Made by a program: the position numbers and the translations under genes
Notes under the pieces: model-generated
The model's input: only the letters and a program-made list of their open reading frames with translations
Databases searched by the model: none
What the model was told of the DNA's origin: nothing
Part shown: positions 1-8,081 of the stretch, one piece after another
Numbering within the stretch: position 1 is the stretch's first letter
How the letters are laid out: each line of letters starts with the position of its first letter
Assembly (NCBI GenBank): GCA_964608455.1
Contig: CAZSNM010000007.1
Coordinates: 1 to 54,112, forward strand
Direction of reading: 5' to 3'
Length of the DNA stretch: 54,112 nucleotides
Origin: DTDX01 sp964608455
Lineage (GTDB): Archaea > Thermoproteota > Bathyarchaeia > 40CM-2-53-6 > DTDX01

Positions 1-783
1 ATAGGAATAGATTGTTTAGCTATGAATGTAAATGATTTAATTTGCATAGGGGCTGAACCAATAGCTTTAGTAGATTATTTAGCTATAGATGAACCTGATG
101 AAAAAATAATTTTAGAAATAATGAGGGGGCTTGTTAATGGAGCAAAAGAAGCTGAAGCTGCTATTGTTGGAGGAGAAACAGCTATAATGCCTGATTTAAT
201 AAATGGATTTGATTTATCAGCTATGAGCATTGGAATTGTTGAAAAAAATAAGGTTATTACAGGAGAAAAAATAAGGAAAGGGGATATTATTATAGGTTTA
301 GAAAGCAATGGTATTCATTCAAATGGTTTAACATTAGCTAGAAAAGTTTTGCTTTCAAATTATAATGTTAAAGACTATATTCCAGAGCTAAACTCTATTT
401 TAGGAGAGGAACTTTTAAAACCAACAAAAATTTATGTAAAACCAGTTTTAGAAATAATTAAATATTCTCAAGTTCATGGTTTAGCTAATATTACAGGTGG
501 AGCATTTTCAAAGTTAACTAGATTAAAAAAAGATGTAGGGTTTAATTTAAATGCATTGCCTGAGGCTCCACCTATATTTAGGCTTATTCAAAAGCTTGGT
601 TTTATAACTGATAAGGAAATGTATCGAACATTTAATATGGGTATAGGGTTTTGCATAATAGCTCCAGAAAAAGAATATGAAATTATAAAGGAAATATGTA
701 AAAAATATGAGTTAAACTTTTGGATAATTGGAGAAATAATAGAAAAACCTGGAGTTTTCATAAAAAATTTTCAAATAGTATAA
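1..783 (+). CDS. purM: Phosphoribosylformylglycinamidine cyclo-ligase (AIR synthase), 5'-truncated by window edge
   Basis: PurM closes the imidazole ring of formylglycinamidine ribonucleotide using ATP, giving AIR in cytosolic purine synthesis. The reading frame is open to base 1, and the residues before the first visible Met (IGIDCLAM) match the internal PurM motif, so the true start lies upstream and roughly the first quarter of the protein is missing. Seen here are the VNDLICIGAEP segment, the GGETA motif and a C-terminal substrate-binding half (GLANITGGAF, FNMGIGFC). HypE and SelD share this fold, but the N-D-x-x-x-x-G-A-E-P region with DCLAM and the absence of a C-terminal PRIC tail favour PurM. 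It stands alone on this side, with 69 noncoding bases following. Confidence 0.9.
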   Translation: MGIDCLAMNVNDLICIGAEPIALVDYLAIDEPDEKIILEIMRGLVNGAKEAEAAIVGGETAIMPDLINGFDLSAMSIGIVEKNKVITGEKIRKGDIIIGLESNGIHSNGLTLARKVLLSNYNVKDYIPELNSILGEELLKPTKIYVKPVLEIIKYSQVHGLANITGGAFSKLTRLKKDVGFNLNALPEAPPIFRLIQKLGFITDKEMYRTFNMGIGFCIIAPEKEYEIIKEICKKYELNFWIIGEIIEKPGVFIKNFQIV

Positions 784-852
784 ATAGCACAAAATACTAT
801 AATTATTTTTATGAGTTTTAAGATTTAATAATTTTAAGCAGGAGGATGCTTT

Positions 853-1581
853 TTGGATATAAAATTCTTTAAAAAACCAGTTTTTAAAGAACCGGTTATG
901 ATAGCGGCTTGGCCTGGAATGGGGCTTTTAGCAGTTATTTCAGCAGATTATCTAAGGAAAAAACTTGATGCTGAACTTTTTGCTGAATTATATTCTCCTA
1001 AAAATAGTGTTTTTTTAAGAAATGGAGTTATAGAACCGGCTAAAGTTAAACACTTATTTTATTATTGGAATAATTTGATTATATGTATTGGAGAAGCTCA
1101 ACCTCCAACACCTTTAGAAGTTAGAATGCTTGCTGAAGATGTTTTAAATGTTGCTGAAGAATTTGGAGTTAAAAGAATATATACTTTAGCTGCTTCTCCA
1201 GCATTTGAAAGGGAAGAGCTTAAAGTTTTTGGAATTGTAAATAAGGAGGAATTGCTTAAAGAAGTAAGCAGATATGTACCAATAGCTAAAGGTGAAGGTG
1301 ATATAACAGGGTTAAACGGTGTTTTGCTTGGAGTAGCTAAAGAAAGAAATCTTGATGGAATATGCCTTTTAGGACAAATAAGATATATGGATGTACCTCA
1401 ATTTAGATCTGCCCGTTTAGTGCTTGAAGTATTAACTAAAATGCTTAATATTGAAATTGACTTTTTGGAGTTGGATAAAGAAGCTGAAAAAATTGAGGAA
1501 AGCATTAAAGAAAGATTAAAGCGACTAGAAGAAATTAAAATTAAAAAAGAAGAAAAAGAAAGGTTAGAATATATAGGTTAA
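853..1581 (+). CDS. PAC2-family protein (proteasome assembly chaperone-like), copy 1
   Basis: A 242-residue protein of the PAC2 family, archaeal relatives of the eukaryotic proteasome assembly chaperones PAC1/PAC2. Seen: an N-terminal beta segment followed by AAWPGMGLLAV, the typical glycine-rich first loop; a central GEAQPP strand-turn; and a lysine/glutamate-rich C-terminal helix (about residues 205-242) that could be a coiled coil. The start is TTG at 853, preceded at about 6 bases by GGAGGATG. Family knowledge: some archaeal PAC2 proteins bind proteasome alpha/beta subunits, but many are uncharacterised. A second PAC2 gene lies at 5115 and a PAC4-like gene at 7764. The exact function is not known. 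Confidence 0.8.
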   Translation: MDIKFFKKPVFKEPVMIAAWPGMGLLAVISADYLRKKLDAELFAELYSPKNSVFLRNGVIEPAKVKHLFYYWNNLIICIGEAQPPTPLEVRMLAEDVLNVAEEFGVKRIYTLAASPAFEREELKVFGIVNKEELLKEVSRYVPIAKGEGDITGLNGVLLGVAKERNLDGICLLGQIRYMDVPQFRSARLVLEVLTKMLNIEIDFLELDKEAEKIEESIKERLKRLEEIKIKKEEKERLEYIG

Positions 1582-1610
1582 AACATTATTTATTTATTTG
1601 AGGAATAATT

Positions 1611-2174
1611 GTGAGATTAAAAGAATTAAAAAATGAAGCTGAAAACTGCAAAAAATGTGATCTTTGGAAAAACAGGAAAAAAGTAGTTTTTGGTGAAGGC
1701 CCTGAAAATGCAAAAATAATGATTATAGGTTTAGGTCCTGGATATTATGAAAATTTATATGGAAGACCGTTTGTTGGTGCTGCTGGAAAACTTTTAAATA
1801 ATCTTTTGGAGAAGGCAAACTTAAAAAGAGAAAATATTTATATTACAAATGTGGTTAAATGCTATCTTCCGAATAATAAGGTTACAGATGAACAAGTTAA
1901 AATATGCACTTCAAATTATTTAGATGAGCAAATTTCTTTAATAAATCCACAATTTATTTTGGCTTTAGGAAATGTTTCTGTAAACTATTTATTTAACAAA
2001 TTTAAGCTTTTAATTAAACCTATGAAGGAAATTCATGGAGAAGTTTTTAAAACTTTAAATTTATTTATAATCCCTATGTATCATCCAGCTTCAGCTTTAC
2101 GAAATCCAAAACTAAAGGAAACTTTAATTAATGATTGGAAAAAATTAAAGAGTATATTGCAAATGCTTAATTAA
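1611..2174 (+). CDS. Type-4 (family 4) uracil-DNA glycosylase with Fe-S cluster
   Basis: Removes uracil, the product of cytosine deamination, from DNA as the first step of base excision repair. Seen in 187 residues: four cysteines in family-4 spacing (C13, C16, C84, C99) that would hold a 4Fe-4S cluster, the motif GLGPG at 40-44 followed by YGRPFVGAAG, and the C-terminal HPASAL motif (His158) that contacts the substrate. The family usually has G-E-A/G-P-G; here the Glu is Leu41, a substitution worth noting. The start is GTG with GAGGA upstream. It lies 29 bases after the PAC2 gene and may be co-transcribed with it. Confidence 0.92.
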   Translation: MRLKELKNEAENCKKCDLWKNRKKVVFGEGPENAKIMIIGLGPGYYENLYGRPFVGAAGKLLNNLLEKANLKRENIYITNVVKCYLPNNKVTDEQVKICTSNYLDEQISLINPQFILALGNVSVNYLFNKFKLLIKPMKEIHGEVFKTLNLFIIPMYHPASALRNPKLKETLINDWKKLKSILQMLN

Positions 2175-2205
2175 ATAATTTAATTTATTGTTAAAATGTA
2201 ACATT

Positions 2206-2229
2206 TGTATTAATAAGTGTATTAATAAG
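2206..2229. repeat. Two perfect tandem copies of a 12-base unit
   Basis: TGTATTAATAAG occurs twice back to back (2206-2217 and 2218-2229) in the 142-base gap between the convergent UDG and AcuC-like genes. The rest of this gap is AT-rich and holds no convincing gene. The repeat may be simple slippage in a low-complexity intergenic spacer, and no function is implied. Confidence 0.6.
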
Positions 2230-2316
2230 CATTGCAATTTAAGTTTTTATTTAAACAATCTTTTCAGCTTTGCAAGCTTCCCACTAAAATTTTCACTTGA
2301 TTATATAAAATATTCT

Positions 2317-3405
2317 TCAATATTCAATATTGTGCAATGGAAAAATAAGTTTTTTCACTTTTTCAACAACCTCTTTAACTTTAGGTTTTCTTTCTTTATT
2401 TATTAAAGGATCGAAAAGCTTGTTGTAAGCTTCTAAATCCTTCACTTTTGATTCAGATATTGTAATAAACATTATAGCCCAGCATCTTGCAACATTTTCA
2501 GGTTCATAACCTCCCCCTCCAAGAATTAAATATTTTCCATTTGAGTATTTATGAGCTAACTCATGAGTGATCTCACTTATTTCTTTATAAGCTTTAGTTG
2601 TTAAGCTTAAATGAACAAGCGGATCTTGATAATGTGCATCAACTCCAAATTGATGAATTAATATTTCAGGTTTATAATTTTCAATTAAGCGAGGTACAAT
2701 TTCATTAAAAGCATAAAGATAATCTTCATCACCAGTACCTATTGGTAATGGTATATTCACAGAGAAACCTAACCCTTTTTCTTCACCAATTTCTTCAATT
2801 TTTCCTGTTCCTGGATAAAATGGTCTAGGCCAATCATCATATCTATGAAAGGAAATTTTAAGAATAGGTTCTTTATAAAATATTTCTTGTGTTCCATCTC
2901 CATGGTGACCATCAATATCAATTATAGCTATTTTCTTAACATTATATTTTTCTTGAAGATATCTAACTACTATGGCTATATCATTAAATACGCAAAAACC
3001 TGCTGCTTTTTCAATTTTTGCATGATGAAAGCCTCCCCCAGGATTAAATGCATGATTTGCCTCATTATTCATTAAAAGATCTGCTCCCATTAATGTACCT
3101 CCAACTCTTATGCAAGCAGCCTCATAAATTCCTTTTGATGCTGGTGTATCCCCATAATCAAGATATCCTATACCTTCTTTGCTTTTAGTTTTTACAAATT
3201 CAATATATCTTTTAGAGTGAATAAGCAAAAGATCTTCTTCAGAAGCTGGTTTAGGATAGTAGATTTTAGCTTTTCCATTAAATACTTCAAGGCGTTTAAG
3301 TAATTCTAAGGTATATTTTTCTCTTATAGGATTAAATGGATGGTCTGAACCAAATTGATATTTTAAATATTCATCTGAATAAATGAAGGCGGAAAGATTC
3401 GACAT
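2317..3405 (-). CDS. Histone deacetylase superfamily amidohydrolase, AcuC-like
   Basis: A 362-residue Zn-dependent deacetylase of the arginase/HDAC fold, closest in layout to AcuC-type proteins, which remove acetyl groups from lysine in proteins such as acetyl-CoA synthetase. Seen: GGGFHHA with the tandem catalytic histidines H127-H128, the metal motif DIDGHHGDGTQ (D165, H167), FYPGTG, GVDAHYQDP, and the terminal LGGGGY loop. Length is normal for AcuC. It is divergent from a second HDAC-family gene (3471) with only 65 bases between them, suggesting shared regulation. The substrate cannot be read from sequence; acetylated proteins (for example Alba) or acetylpolyamines are both possible. Confidence 0.88.
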   Translation of the reverse strand: MSNLSAFIYSDEYLKYQFGSDHPFNPIREKYTLELLKRLEVFNGKAKIYYPKPASEEDLLLIHSKRYIEFVKTKSKEGIGYLDYGDTPASKGIYEAACIRVGGTLMGADLLMNNEANHAFNPGGGFHHAKIEKAAGFCVFNDIAIVVRYLQEKYNVKKIAIIDIDGHHGDGTQEIFYKEPILKISFHRYDDWPRPFYPGTGKIEEIGEEKGLGFSVNIPLPIGTGDEDYLYAFNEIVPRLIENYKPEILIHQFGVDAHYQDPLVHLSLTTKAYKEISEITHELAHKYSNGKYLILGGGGYEPENVARCWAIMFITISESKVKDLEAYNKLFDPLINKERKPKVKEVVEKVKKLIFPLHNIEY

Positions 3406-3470
3406 ATGCTTTTACATTTTTAAAGGTTTAATAAAAACTTTTATTTAACTGAATTTAATAACTAATTCTT
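3406..3470. promoter_or_regulatory. Divergent promoter region between two HDAC-family genes
   Basis: This 65-base spacer must carry promoters for both directions. AT-rich TATA-like elements are visible for the plus gene (CTTTTATTTAA, about 3438-3448) and, read on the minus strand, TTTTTATTAAACC nearby. Both sit only about 25-35 bases from the start codons and no clear Shine-Dalgarno precedes 3471, so the transcripts may be leaderless. The elements are called by eye. Confidence 0.35.
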
Positions 3471-4319
3471 ATGAAAATAGTTTTTTCAAAAAAGTGTTTG
3501 GAATACTCTAATTGGCATATAGAAAGCCCTGAAAGAGTTAAAAAGGCTTATGAAATTCTTAAAAGTAAAGGATATGAATTTATTGAGCCTAAACCTGCTT
3601 CTGAAAATGATATTCTTAAAGTGCATACTAAAGCGCATTTAGAAAGAATTAAAAATGGAGACTTTTATGATCCGGATACACCTGCCTATGAAAATATTTA
3701 TGAATATGCTAGACTTGCTGCTGGAGGAGCTATAAAGGCTGCTGAAGAAAAAGGTTTTTCATTAATGCGGCCTCCAGGGCATCATGCAGGTAAAAATGGT
3801 GTAGCGTTAGGAGCGGCAACCTTAGGTTTCTGCTATTTTAATAATATAGCTATAGCAGTTAAATATTTAGATTTACCAACTTTAATTATAGATATTGATG
3901 GGCATCATGGAAATGGAACACAAGAAATATTCTTTAAAGATCCTAAAGTTGTATATATTTCTTTGCATAGATATCCTCATTATCCAGGGACTGGAAGATT
4001 TTCTGAAGCTAACTGTCTTAATTTTCCTTTACCACCAAACACAGGTGATGAAAAATATTTAGAAACTTTAAAAAAGGCTTTATCTCAAGTGGATATAAAT
4101 AAATATGAGGTTATAGCGCTTTCAGCAGGGTTTGATTGTCACAAAGGAGATTTAGCCTCTTTAGATTTAACTTCAAATTGCTTTAAAGAAATTGGGAGAA
4201 TAATAGGAGCTTTAGGAAAACCTGTTTTTGGAGTTTTAGAGGGCGGTTATGTAGGTGAAAATGTTGGAAACGATTTACATAATTTAATTCAAGGGTTAGA
4301 AGGAAAAAATGAACGTTGA
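3471..4319 (+). CDS. Histone deacetylase superfamily amidohydrolase, short type
   Basis: A second HDAC-fold enzyme, 282 residues, clearly distinct from its divergent neighbour. Seen: RPPGHHAG (H104, H105 catalytic pair), GFCYFNNIAIA, DIDGHHGNGTQEIF (D143 and H145 as metal ligands), HYPGTG, SAGFDCHKGD with the third metal-binding Asp, and EGGYVGEN near the C-terminus. This is the complete catalytic set. Family members deacetylate proteins or polyamines; the substrate here is unknown. The last 11 bases overlap the start of the broken alpha/beta hydrolase, so the two form one transcription unit. Confidence 0.88.
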   Translation: MKIVFSKKCLEYSNWHIESPERVKKAYEILKSKGYEFIEPKPASENDILKVHTKAHLERIKNGDFYDPDTPAYENIYEYARLAAGGAIKAAEEKGFSLMRPPGHHAGKNGVALGAATLGFCYFNNIAIAVKYLDLPTLIIDIDGHHGNGTQEIFFKDPKVVYISLHRYPHYPGTGRFSEANCLNFPLPPNTGDEKYLETLKKALSQVDINKYEVIALSAGFDCHKGDLASLDLTSNCFKEIGRIIGALGKPVFGVLEGGYVGENVGNDLHNLIQGLEGKNER

Positions 4320-5039
4320 ACATGTTAAATTTTATTCTGAAAAACATTTATTGCATGGAAATTTAAGTTTACCCTATGAAGGGGCTCCTTGCATAATAGG
4401 TTTGCATGGATTAGAAGGCAGTAAAGATTCAAGAAAATGGTTAATTTTTGAATCAAAGCTTTACAATGAAGGTTTTGGATTTTAAGGTTTAATTTTAGAG
4501 GTTGCGGAGAAAAATTAAATGTAGGTAATGGAAAATTTGAAGAAACAACTTTAACATCAAGAATAAAAGATTTTAAAGCAGCTTTAAACTTTATTAAACA
4601 ATATGGTAAAATAAATTTAAGTAGAATGGGTGTGATTGGTTCAAGTTTTGGTGGAATGGTTGCAATAGCAGCTCAAGAAAAAAATGTGAATGCTTTAGTA
4701 ATTTTAGCAACCCCATATAGATTAGATGAAAATTTTATATTAAAAAGGGAAAAAGAATATTGCATATTATCTTCAGGAAGAAAATTAAGAATGGAATTTT
4801 TTAAAGATTTACAAAAATATGATTTGCTTAAACTTATTCAACAAAGCCCCCCAATTTTAATAATTCATGGCGAATCAGATGAGTTAATTCCAGTTGAGCA
4901 TGCGTATAAATTATTTAAAGCTGCAAAAGAACCTAAAAAACTTGAAATAATAAAAGGTGCCGATCATAGTTTTTCTAATTTTGAACACTTAAATAAATTA
5001 ATTGAATTAAGCATAAATTGGTTTAAAATTTATCTTTAA
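4309..5039 (+). pseudogene. Alpha/beta hydrolase broken by a one-base frameshift
   Basis: ATG at 4309 opens a 58-codon frame ending in TAA at 4483. The continuation lies in the -1 frame from about 4482 to 5039, where the family's features appear: RFNFRGCG, the nucleophile elbow GSSFGG (next to Met at 4626), the acid in HGESDE, and the catalytic His in GADHSF. The first part carries the oxyanion region IGLHGLEGSKDS. Total length is 731 bases, one short of a multiple of three, and the break lies in a TTTT run, so a single missing T would restore a roughly 243-residue enzyme. It may be a genuine decayed gene, a polymorphism or a sequencing/assembly error. It overlaps the HDAC gene by 11 bases. 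The substrate is unknown. Confidence 0.8.
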
Positions 5040-5114
5040 TATTTTATAGCAAGGCAAAATATAAATATTAAAAAGCTTCAAGTTTATAATATAAGGTTTA
5101 AAAGGGGGAAAAGC

Positions 5115-5855
5115 TTGGAAATTCGCTTCGTAGAAAGAAAGGAACTTATACCTAAAAAATTTGTTTTAATAAATGCTTTACCTGATGTGGGCTTAGTTGG
5201 AGTAATTGCAGCTACACATTTAATTTCATCTTTGAAAATGAAGGAAATAGCTTATTTAGATTCTGAAGTTTTCCCTCCAATCATAGTTCTTCATGAAGGT
5301 GAACCTAAATCTCCTATTAGAATATTAGCTAGCGATTCTTTAGCCATTTTAATTTCTGAAACAGCAGTTCCAGCTGAAGCTATTTACCCTTTAGCCAATG
5401 CTATAGTAAATTGGGCATCCTCAAAAAATGTTGAATACATGATTTCTTTAGGAGGTTTAGCTGTTCAAAATCGTCAAGATATAGATTCCCCTAAGGTTTT
5501 TGCTGTTTTAACAGATAAAAAATTAATGAATATTATTGGAGATTCAGCTGAGCTTATGGAGGAGGGTTACATAGTTGGAGCTTATGCATTAATGATTAAA
5601 AAATGCATGGAAATAAAGTTGCCTGCTATAACGCTTTTAGCTCAATCATTCTTTAGCTATCCAGATCCTGAAGCGGCAGCAGCAACAATTAAAGTTTTAA
5701 ATAAAATTTTAAATTTAAATGTTGATGTTTCAGAGCTTCTTCAAAGAGGGGAAGAAATAAGATTAAGAGCTAAAGATATTATGCGAAGAACACAAGCTGA
5801 ATTAATTAAAATGAATAAAGCTCAAGAATATGATTTACCACCACTTTATATGTAA
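5115..5855 (+). CDS. PAC2-family protein (proteasome assembly chaperone-like), copy 2
   Basis: A 246-residue PAC2-domain protein. Seen: INALPDVGLVGVIAA at the N-terminus (the conserved glycine-rich loop after strand 1), a central ISLGGLAVQNR segment, SYPDPEAAA near residue 185 and a charged helical C-terminus. Its sequence differs strongly from the 853 copy, so they are ancient paralogs rather than a recent duplication, and pairing as a heterodimer like eukaryotic PAC1-PAC2 is conceivable. The start is TTG with an AAAGGGGG stretch about 6 bases upstream. A small heat-shock protein gene begins 25 bases downstream. Confidence 0.82.
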   Translation: MEIRFVERKELIPKKFVLINALPDVGLVGVIAATHLISSLKMKEIAYLDSEVFPPIIVLHEGEPKSPIRILASDSLAILISETAVPAEAIYPLANAIVNWASSKNVEYMISLGGLAVQNRQDIDSPKVFAVLTDKKLMNIIGDSAELMEEGYIVGAYALMIKKCMEIKLPAITLLAQSFFSYPDPEAAAATIKVLNKILNLNVDVSELLQRGEEIRLRAKDIMRRTQAELIKMNKAQEYDLPPLYM

Positions 5856-5879
5856 AATTAAAGGAGGAGAGAGGGAAGA

Positions 5880-6242
5880 ATGGAGAGGAAAAAAAGAGAG
5901 TTTTTTGAGGATTTAATGAATTTTATTTCTTCTTGGAATGAAGAAGCTTCAATAATGCAACCTTTATATAATATGGTTTTAAAGCCTAATGAGGTTGTTG
6001 TAACTGTGGATTTACCATATGTTGATTTAAATAAAATTGAAGTTAAAGCTATTGAAGATAAACTTGAGGTTTTAGCTAAAACTAAAGAAGCTATATGCTT
6101 AAGCAAATTTGGACTTAAACATAGATCTGGAGAATTTAATTGTTATCATATAGTTGTTCAAATTCCTGTTCCAGTTGATTGGAGAAGATTAACTTATAGA
6201 TTAAAAAGGGGAATTTTAGAAGTTCATTTACCAAGATTATAA
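5880..6242 (+). CDS. Small heat-shock protein, Hsp20/alpha-crystallin domain
   Basis: A 120-residue cytosolic holdase-type chaperone. An alpha-crystallin domain spans about residues 30-120: strands with EVVVTVDLPYVD, an EVKAIEDKLEVLAK turn, and the terminal RLKRGILEVHLPRL, the hallmark G-x-L of the family. The N-terminal arm is short and charged, and no C-terminal I-x-I extension follows, which may limit oligomer size. A strong Shine-Dalgarno (AAGGAGGAGAGAGG) precedes the ATG. It sits between a PAC2 gene and aIF5A, a protein-quality-control and translation neighbourhood. Confidence 0.82.
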   Translation: MERKKREFFEDLMNFISSWNEEASIMQPLYNMVLKPNEVVVTVDLPYVDLNKIEVKAIEDKLEVLAKTKEAICLSKFGLKHRSGEFNCYHIVVQIPVPVDWRRLTYRLKRGILEVHLPRL

Positions 6243-6269
6243 ATTAAAAAAAGGAGGGAAAAATAAAAT

Positions 6270-6665
6270 ATGAGTAAACCAGTAGAGGTGGGTAGTTTAA
6301 AGGTTGGTCAATATATTATAATAGATGGTGAACCATGTAGAATAGTTGAATTTGAAAAATCTAAACCTGGAAAACATGGTTCCGCTAAAGCTAGAATAGT
6401 TGGTATAAGCCTTTTTACAGGCCAAAAAAAGAGTATAGTTAACCCTGTTGATGCAAAAGTTGATGTACCAATAATAGAGAAGAGAACAGCTCAAGTTATT
6501 TCAGTTTTAGAAGATTCTGTACAATTAATGGATATGGAAAATTATCAAACATTTGAGGCTTTAAAACCTGAGGAGGAAGAGTTAAAAAGCAAATTGGCGC
6601 CGGGTGTAGAAGTAGAGTATTGGAGTGTTCTTGGAAAAAATAAAATTATGAGAATTAAATCTTAA
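6270..6665 (+). CDS. Translation initiation factor aIF5A
   Basis: The archaeal IF5A/EF-P homolog, which binds the ribosomal E site and helps peptide-bond formation at difficult sequences. Its 131 residues are full length: the N-terminal SH3-like domain with the hypusination loop KPGKHGSAKAR, where Lys35 is the expected modified residue, then a C-terminal OB fold. AAAGGAGG lies about 12 bases before the ATG. The Clp1-like gene follows 25 bases later. The modifying deoxyhypusine synthase is not in this window. Confidence 0.95.
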   Translation: MSKPVEVGSLKVGQYIIIDGEPCRIVEFEKSKPGKHGSAKARIVGISLFTGQKKSIVNPVDAKVDVPIIEKRTAQVISVLEDSVQLMDMENYQTFEALKPEEEELKSKLAPGVEVEYWSVLGKNKIMRIKS

Positions 6666-6690
6666 ATAAATTTGATTTAAAGTTGCTGAA

Positions 6691-7767
6691 ATGCCAATTT
6701 TAAACTTTGATCTTGAAGCTGGAAAAACATTATTGATTTCAGGTCCAGCATTAGTTAAATTAATTAAAGGCGAATGCGAAATTTTAGGTGCACCATTAAA
6801 TTTTAATGTTTTAATTAAGAAGTATAAGCAGTTACCTGTAACAGCCATTCAATCTTCAGAGCTTGAAATAAATCTTGGGAATGAAGGTTCAATAAATGAA
6901 GTGGATGAAAATGCTGTTCCAAGCTCATGGAACTCTTTATTAGAAAAAATTCTAAATGAAAAGAAAGTAATGATTATTGGAGGGGTTGACTCAGGTAAAA
7001 ACGCTTTTTGCACATTATTAATTAATAAACTTCTTAAAGTTAATAGAAAAGTTGCTGTTATTGATGTTGATGTTGGTCAAACAGAAATTGGTCCACCAAC
7101 AACTATTGGTTTAGGGTTGATTGAAGAACCTATACCTTGTTTCTCAAATATTTCAACAAAGCTTCTTTATTTTGCTGGTCATATAACACCTTCAAAAGTT
7201 AAGAATAAAATAATTTTCGGATTAAGAAAAATGCTTCAACACCCCTTTGTTTTAAATAATCCAACTGTAATTAATACTGATGGATGGATTTTAGATGAAG
7301 AAGCTAAACAATATAAGGTAGAGTTAATTAATACGACTTCTCCAAGTTTAGTTATTGGTTTAGGAAATGAAGAAGTATTAAAACCTATTCTTAAAGAAGT
7401 TTTTACACCTTACATAATTTTGGAAACCCCGCGGTTTATACGAAAAAGAAGTCAAGAAGAAAGGCGAATCCTTAGAGAAGATAGTTATAAAAGTTATTTA
7501 AGAAATGGAAAAACATTAGTTTTGCCTATAAACCAAATTGAAATTAGAACATTTAATGCATCAAGCTATGAAGTTAATACTCTTTTAGGTTTATTAAATA
7601 AGGATGAATGGTTAATAGGGTTAGGTATCCTTAAGGAATTTAAAGATAAAGCTATTAAGATTTATGCTTCAATTAAAAGGGAAGATATAAAAATAGTTGA
7701 GTTCAGCGGAGTAAAAGTTAATGAAGAGGGAAAAGAATTAAATAAAATTATGAAGGAAAAAACATGA
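6691..7767 (+). CDS. Clp1/Grc3-type polynucleotide 5'-hydroxyl kinase-like protein
   Basis: Family members phosphorylate RNA or DNA 5'-OH ends with NTP. Seen in 358 residues: an N-terminal beta domain (about 1-85), then a P-loop ATPase with GGVDSGKN (97-104), Walker B-like VAVIDVDVGQTEIGPPTTIG, the lid region with RKRSQEERRILRE, and a C-terminal domain. The oddity is that the Walker A serine/threonine after Lys103 is Asn104 (AAC at 7000-7002), the residue that normally coordinates Mg. The rest of the motif is intact, so activity may be reduced or the protein adapted for binding. The stop overlaps the next start by 4 bases, indicating translational coupling to the PAC4-like gene. Confidence 0.85.
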   Translation: MPILNFDLEAGKTLLISGPALVKLIKGECEILGAPLNFNVLIKKYKQLPVTAIQSSELEINLGNEGSINEVDENAVPSSWNSLLEKILNEKKVMIIGGVDSGKNAFCTLLINKLLKVNRKVAVIDVDVGQTEIGPPTTIGLGLIEEPIPCFSNISTKLLYFAGHITPSKVKNKIIFGLRKMLQHPFVLNNPTVINTDGWILDEEAKQYKVELINTTSPSLVIGLGNEEVLKPILKEVFTPYIILETPRFIRKRSQEERRILREDSYKSYLRNGKTLVLPINQIEIRTFNASSYEVNTLLGLLNKDEWLIGLGILKEFKDKAIKIYASIKREDIKIVEFSGVKVNEEGKELNKIMKEKT

Positions 7768-8078
7768 GTGTAAAAGAGGTTTTCATTAAAAAATTTGATA
7801 AAACCATTTATTTGACTTTATTTGAAATTGAAAATGCTGTTTTCGCTTTTTTTCATGAGGGGAAAGTTAAACTCGGAACTTTAGCTTTATCTATTCCAAA
7901 AACAATTGAACCAAATATTTCTTCAGTTTTAATAGGCGATAAATTTATTGTAACTGCAAGAATTTTAGCTGAAAAACTTGCTTTAAAATTTAATAAAATA
8001 GCTTTTGCTTCAATAGCTTTAGATGATGATGAAGCTACCTTATTAAAAGCTTCAATTGAATTGCTTAATAAAATTTAG
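7764..8078 (+). CDS. PAC4-like (proteasome assembly chaperone 4 domain) small protein
   Basis: A 104-residue protein. The segment KLGTLALSIP followed by SSVLIGDKFIVTARILAEKL and NKIAFASIAL resembles the beta-strand and helix order of PAC4-domain proteins (eukaryotic PSMG4 has a comparable GT-L-V-A-P, S-L-L-G, LA-R-L-A-x-K pattern). That match is from memory and not computed. The family helps assemble the proteasome alpha ring in eukaryotes, and archaeal versions are little studied. The gene is translationally coupled to the Clp1-like kinase (4-base overlap, ATGA) and converges on the HD phosphohydrolase with a 3-base gap. With the two PAC2 genes, three chaperone-like genes sit within 8 kb. 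Confidence 0.6.
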   Translation: MSVKEVFIKKFDKTIYLTLFEIENAVFAFFHEGKVKLGTLALSIPKTIEPNISSVLIGDKFIVTARILAEKLALKFNKIAFASIALDDDEATLLKASIELLNKI

Positions 8079-8081
8079 AGT

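Noticed and set aside
2188..2406. A 72-residue Phe/Asn-rich plus-strand ORF
   Set aside because: It is an antisense shadow of the AcuC-like gene end and an AT-rich spacer, with no family resemblance and no ribosome site.
4470..4495. Programmed -1 frameshifting in the alpha/beta hydrolase
   Set aside because: The site GGATTTTAAG is not a canonical X-XXY-YYZ slippery heptamer, and I see no downstream stimulatory structure. A one-base deletion is simpler.
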